Source: Bradyrhizobium ottawaense (GTDB taxonomy: Bacteria > Pseudomonadota > Alphaproteobacteria > Rhizobiales > Xanthobacteraceae). From it: DNA of 64,000 nucleotides. The position numbers were made by a program, and so were the translations under genes. The stretch is taken from positions 2,852,001 to 2,916,000 of the forward strand of contig NZ_LT629693.1 of NCBI RefSeq assembly GCF_900099825.1. Direction: 5' to 3'. Shown here in pieces: positions 61,743 to 64,000 of this stretch (its first letter is position 1; every line of letters begins with the position of its first letter). The notes below the pieces were generated by a model. The model worked only from the letters and a program-made list of their open reading frames with translations. It did not search any database and was not told where the DNA came from.

Positions 61743-62999
61743 ATGAAAACATCCAGCCAATGGCTCGTCTCGGTCGCTCTCCTCGGCATCGCCTTTGCCT
61801 CATCCCCGGCGCTGGCCGCGCCGGATGAAAAGCTGCGCGCGGCGGCCGAACAGGCCAAGCCGGCGCTGATCGAGACCTTGCACGACATGGTGATGATCGA
61901 ATCCGGCAGCGGCGATCTCGAAGGGCTCGGCAAGATGGCCGACTTCACCGAGGCGCGGCTGAAGGCGCTGGGCGCGAAGACAGAGCGGCGCAAGGCGACG
62001 CGGGGCGCCGGGGCCGATATCGTGATCGGTACCTTCGATGGCAGCGGCAGCAAGAAGCTGATGCTGATTGCCCACATGGATACGGTTTATCAGAAGGGCA
62101 TCCTCACCACGCAGCCCTATCGCATCGACGGCAACCGGATCTTCGGGCCGGGGATCGCCGACGACAAGGGCGGCATCGCGGTAATCCTGCATGCGCTGAA
62201 AATCCTCGGCGATGCCGGCTGGCGCGACTATGCAAGGCTGACGGTCGCGCTCAATCCGGACGAGGAAGTCGGCTCGATCGGTTCCGGCGAGTTGATAGCC
62301 GAACTGGCCGACCAGCACGATGTGGTGCTGTCCTGCGAACCGACGGTGGCGGCGCCCGCCGCCAAAAATGACAGCCTGCTGCTCGGCGCCAGCGGCACCG
62401 CCACCGGCACCATGGAAGTGAAGGGACGCGCGTCGCATGCCGGCGCTGCGCCGCAGCTTGGCCGCAACGCGGTGATCGAACTGGCGCACCAATTGCTGCA
62501 GACCCAGGACGTCGCGAAATCGATTCCCGGCACGCAACTGAACTGGACCACCGCGCAGGCCGGCACCGTGCGCAACCAGATTCCCGACAAGGCCAGCGCC
62601 GGCGCGGATATCCGCCTCACCATTCCCGACGGCGTGCAGAAGCTGCAGGCCGCATTGGACGAGAAGGTGAAGAACAAGCTCGTTCCCGACACCGAAACCA
62701 CCGTGAAGATCGAGGCGGGCCGGCCGGCCTTCGTCGCCAGCGACCGCGGCCGCGCACTCGCCCGCGAGGGGCAGGCGATCTACGCCGAACTCGAGCGCAC
62801 CCTGGATATCGCCGAGATGACCGGCGGCGCCACCGATGCCGGCTTCGCCAACCGCAGCGGCAAGGCGGTCGTGGTCGAAAGCTTTGGCCTGGCCGGCTTC
62901 GGCTATCACGCCCGCGACGAATATATCGACACCGGCTCGATCATGCCGCGGCTCTATCTGATGACGCGCATGCTGACGGAACTGGGAAAGAAGAAGTAG
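61743..62999 (+). CDS. M20 family metallopeptidase (glutamate carboxypeptidase-like), exported
   Basis: A 418-residue M20 zinc hydrolase related to carboxypeptidase G2. Signal peptide MKTSSQWLVSVALLGIAFASSPALA. Zinc-site motifs: LIAHMDTVY (His and Asp nearby), IADDKGGIAV (bridging Asp), NPDEEVGSIGS (catalytic Glu and ligand Glu), SCEPT and GGATDAGFA; the dimerisation lid starts near GTMEVKGRASHAG. It removes C-terminal glutamate or similar residues from peptides or folate-like compounds in the periplasm. The ATG at 61743 follows GGAGGAAACAAC. Confidence 0.9.
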   Translation: MKTSSQWLVSVALLGIAFASSPALAAPDEKLRAAAEQAKPALIETLHDMVMIESGSGDLEGLGKMADFTEARLKALGAKTERRKATRGAGADIVIGTFDGSGSKKLMLIAHMDTVYQKGILTTQPYRIDGNRIFGPGIADDKGGIAVILHALKILGDAGWRDYARLTVALNPDEEVGSIGSGELIAELADQHDVVLSCEPTVAAPAAKNDSLLLGASGTATGTMEVKGRASHAGAAPQLGRNAVIELAHQLLQTQDVAKSIPGTQLNWTTAQAGTVRNQIPDKASAGADIRLTIPDGVQKLQAALDEKVKNKLVPDTETTVKIEAGRPAFVASDRGRALAREGQAIYAELERTLDIAEMTGGATDAGFANRSGKAVVVESFGLAGFGYHARDEYIDTGSIMPRLYLMTRMLTELGKKK

Positions 63000-63131
63000 G
63001 CGCGTGGTCGCACTTTGCCGTCGCGACGGGAAAGCCTGCCTCCGAGAGAGGGGGGCAGGCCAACCGGGCTCGTTCCGTCGAAAAGCCGATCGGGAAGCCT
63101 TGACCGCCGGTCACGGCAGCGATACGTTTAA

Positions 63132-63153
63132 GGAATACGGAATTCCGTATTCC
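63132..63153. promoter_or_regulatory. 22-bp perfect palindrome, probable GntR operator
   Basis: Arms GGAATACGGAA and TTCCGTATTCC meet without a spacer. The element ends 16 bases before the GntR gene start, where a bound repressor would block transcription or translation start. GntR/FCD regulators bind such palindromes, often in front of their own gene, so autoregulation is likely. Confidence 0.75.
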
Positions 63154-63169
63154 GAATTGGACGACCGGC

Positions 63170-63844
63170 ATGATCCCGCTAGACCCGCTCCCGAACCTGA
63201 TCGACCAGGTCTACGCCCGGATCCTCGAGGCGATCACCGATCGCTCGCTGCCGCCGGGGCATCGCATCCGGCAGAACGAACTCGCCGAACGGCTCGGCGT
63301 CTCTCGCCAGCCGGTCTCCCACGCGCTGCATTTGCTGCACCGGCAGGGCCTCGTCGCCGAAAGCGGCCGCCGCGGCTTTGAGGTGACGCGGCTGGACCCC
63401 TCGCGCATCCGCCAGCTCTACGAAGTGCGCGGCGCCATCGATGCCCTCGCCGCGCGGCTTGCGGCCGGAAGGACCAGGACGGATGCAACCGGGCGCGCGC
63501 AGCTCGAGGCGGCGCTGCAGGCCGGGCGGGCGATCGGCAGCAACACCCCGCTGGCGCAACTGATCGCGCTCGATGTCGACTTTCACAGCGCCATCTATCG
63601 TCTCGCCGGCAATCCCGCGATCGAGGAAATGATCGCGCCGCAATGGCCGCATATGCGCCGCTCGATGGCAACCGTGCTGGCCGAACTCGATTACCGCGAC
63701 AGCGCCTGGACCGAACACGAAACCATCGCAGCGCAGATTCTGGCCGGCAACGCCAAGGCCGCGGAGGCCGCCGCACTGGCGCATGCGCAGACGGCAGGAC
63801 GAATGACCGAGGAAAGACTGAAGGCGACCGATAGAGCCGCGTAG
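63170..63844 (+). CDS. GntR-family transcriptional regulator (FCD domain)
   Basis: A 224-residue regulator. The N-terminal winged helix has VYARILEAITDRSLPPGHRIRQNELAERLGVSRQPVSHALHLLHRQGLV, and the C-terminal all-helical FCD domain (about 85-215) has YEVRGAIDALAARLAA with metal-binding-type Asp and His residues (DVDFHSAIYRLAGN, ...HETIAAQILAG). FCD members sense organic acids. The palindrome just upstream is its likely operator. The downstream gene at 63920 may be its target. Confidence 0.9.
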   Translation: MIPLDPLPNLIDQVYARILEAITDRSLPPGHRIRQNELAERLGVSRQPVSHALHLLHRQGLVAESGRRGFEVTRLDPSRIRQLYEVRGAIDALAARLAAGRTRTDATGRAQLEAALQAGRAIGSNTPLAQLIALDVDFHSAIYRLAGNPAIEEMIAPQWPHMRRSMATVLAELDYRDSAWTEHETIAAQILAGNAKAAEAAALAHAQTAGRMTEERLKATDRAA

Positions 63845-63854
63845 CAAGAGGCTG

Positions 63855-63894
63855 TCGTTCCGGGGCGAAGCGGTAGCTTCGAACCCGGAATGAC
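63855..63894. repeat. Intergenic palindromic repeat, family A
   Basis: TCGTTCCGGGGCGAAGC / GCTTCGAACCCGGAATGAC, same arms as the elements at 7-87 and 46554-46589. It lies between the GntR gene and the partial gene that follows. Confidence 0.65.
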
Positions 63895-63919
63895 CATAAA
63901 AAACCACAGGAGAGACGTC

Positions 63920-64000
63920 ATGAAATTGACCCAGCAGCAGATCGACACGTTCAACCGCGAAGGCTGGCTGTTCCTGCCCGAGCTGTTCAGCCCCGAGGAA
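63920..64000 (+). CDS. Phytanoyl-CoA dioxygenase-family protein, N-terminus only
   Basis: The first 27 codons are in the window: MKLTQQQIDTFNREGWLFLP and ELFSPEE. This opening (helix, then GWLFLPELFSPEE) is characteristic of PhyH/ectoine-hydroxylase-like Fe(II)/2-oxoglutarate dioxygenases. CAGGAGAGACGTC gives a good ribosome site. The gene runs off the window end, so the iron ligands cannot be checked. It may be controlled by the GntR regulator upstream. Confidence 0.65.
   Translation, partial: MKLTQQQIDTFNREGWLFLPELFSPEE

Overview
The window looks like chromosomal DNA of a Bradyrhizobium-type alphaproteobacterium (order Hyphomicrobiales, formerly Rhizobiales). The evidence is very high GC, rhizobial-type gene content (Liv-type ABC transporters, many MBL-fold and catabolic oxidoreductases, a caspase-like protein, a beta-barrel porin with ADLAVKAPPPP after its signal peptide), short palindromic intergenic repeats of the type scattered through Bradyrhizobium genomes, and an initiator tRNA with an A29:U41 pair. 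The genus is an inference; there is no rRNA here.

Layout. 92-6679 (minus): a substrate-binding protein/LivHMGF amino-acid-type ABC importer, an acetoacetate-decarboxylase-like enzyme and an intradiol (hydroxyquinol-type) dioxygenase, probably an aromatic/organic-acid uptake and catabolism block. 6916-8034: a small membrane protein and an MgtC-like protein. 8126-12959 (minus): a compact zinc-acquisition operon (His-rich membrane peptide, ZnuC, ZnuB, ZnuA, COG0523 GTPase, WD40 protein) headed by a perfect Zur-type operator that overlaps the probable -10 element. 13010-14115: two overlapping genes for homologous half-permeases. 14253-26922: housekeeping and accessory genes (CrcB, SodB, two tandem secreted paralogues, a caspase-like protein, GNAT, MATE, DUF2147, DUF3095, a frameshifted penicillin acylase, HtpG).

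27024-34516: a type I secretion ABC protein and adaptor, divergent from a 1064-residue repeat protein with two nearly identical 776-bp repeats; the repeat protein is the likely secreted substrate. It is followed at 34763-37695 by a cytochrome b561/ethylbenzene-dehydrogenase-type haem protein fusion and a 2Fe-2S flavin reductase, which together look like a transmembrane electron-transfer chain. 37839-40170 (minus) encodes a PD-(D/E)XK nuclease-like protein and a beta-CASP-like metallo-hydrolase, a possible undescribed nucleic-acid-processing pair. 40422-41993 holds a PPP-type phosphatase and a zinc-ribbon MBL hydrolase.

42079-46260: a small island-like segment bounded by an intact initiator tRNA (minus strand) and a repeat of its 3' end. 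It holds a 5'-truncated IclR regulator, a second degenerate tRNA 3' end, an AT-rich operator, an amidase and an MFS transporter. 46616-56539: a mostly plus-strand run of catabolic genes (GMC oxidoreductase, CvpA-like protein, SDR, quinone reductase, two related MBL hydrolases, FAH-family hydrolase, GST, serine hydrolase, enoyl-CoA hydratase). 56589-64000: O6-alkylguanine-DNA alkyltransferase, an alpha/beta hydrolase, a membrane adenylate cyclase, a porin with a clear terminator, an arylsulfatase remnant, an M20 carboxypeptidase, a GntR regulator with a 22-bp perfect palindrome in front of it, and the start of a phytanoyl-CoA-dioxygenase-like gene cut by the window end.
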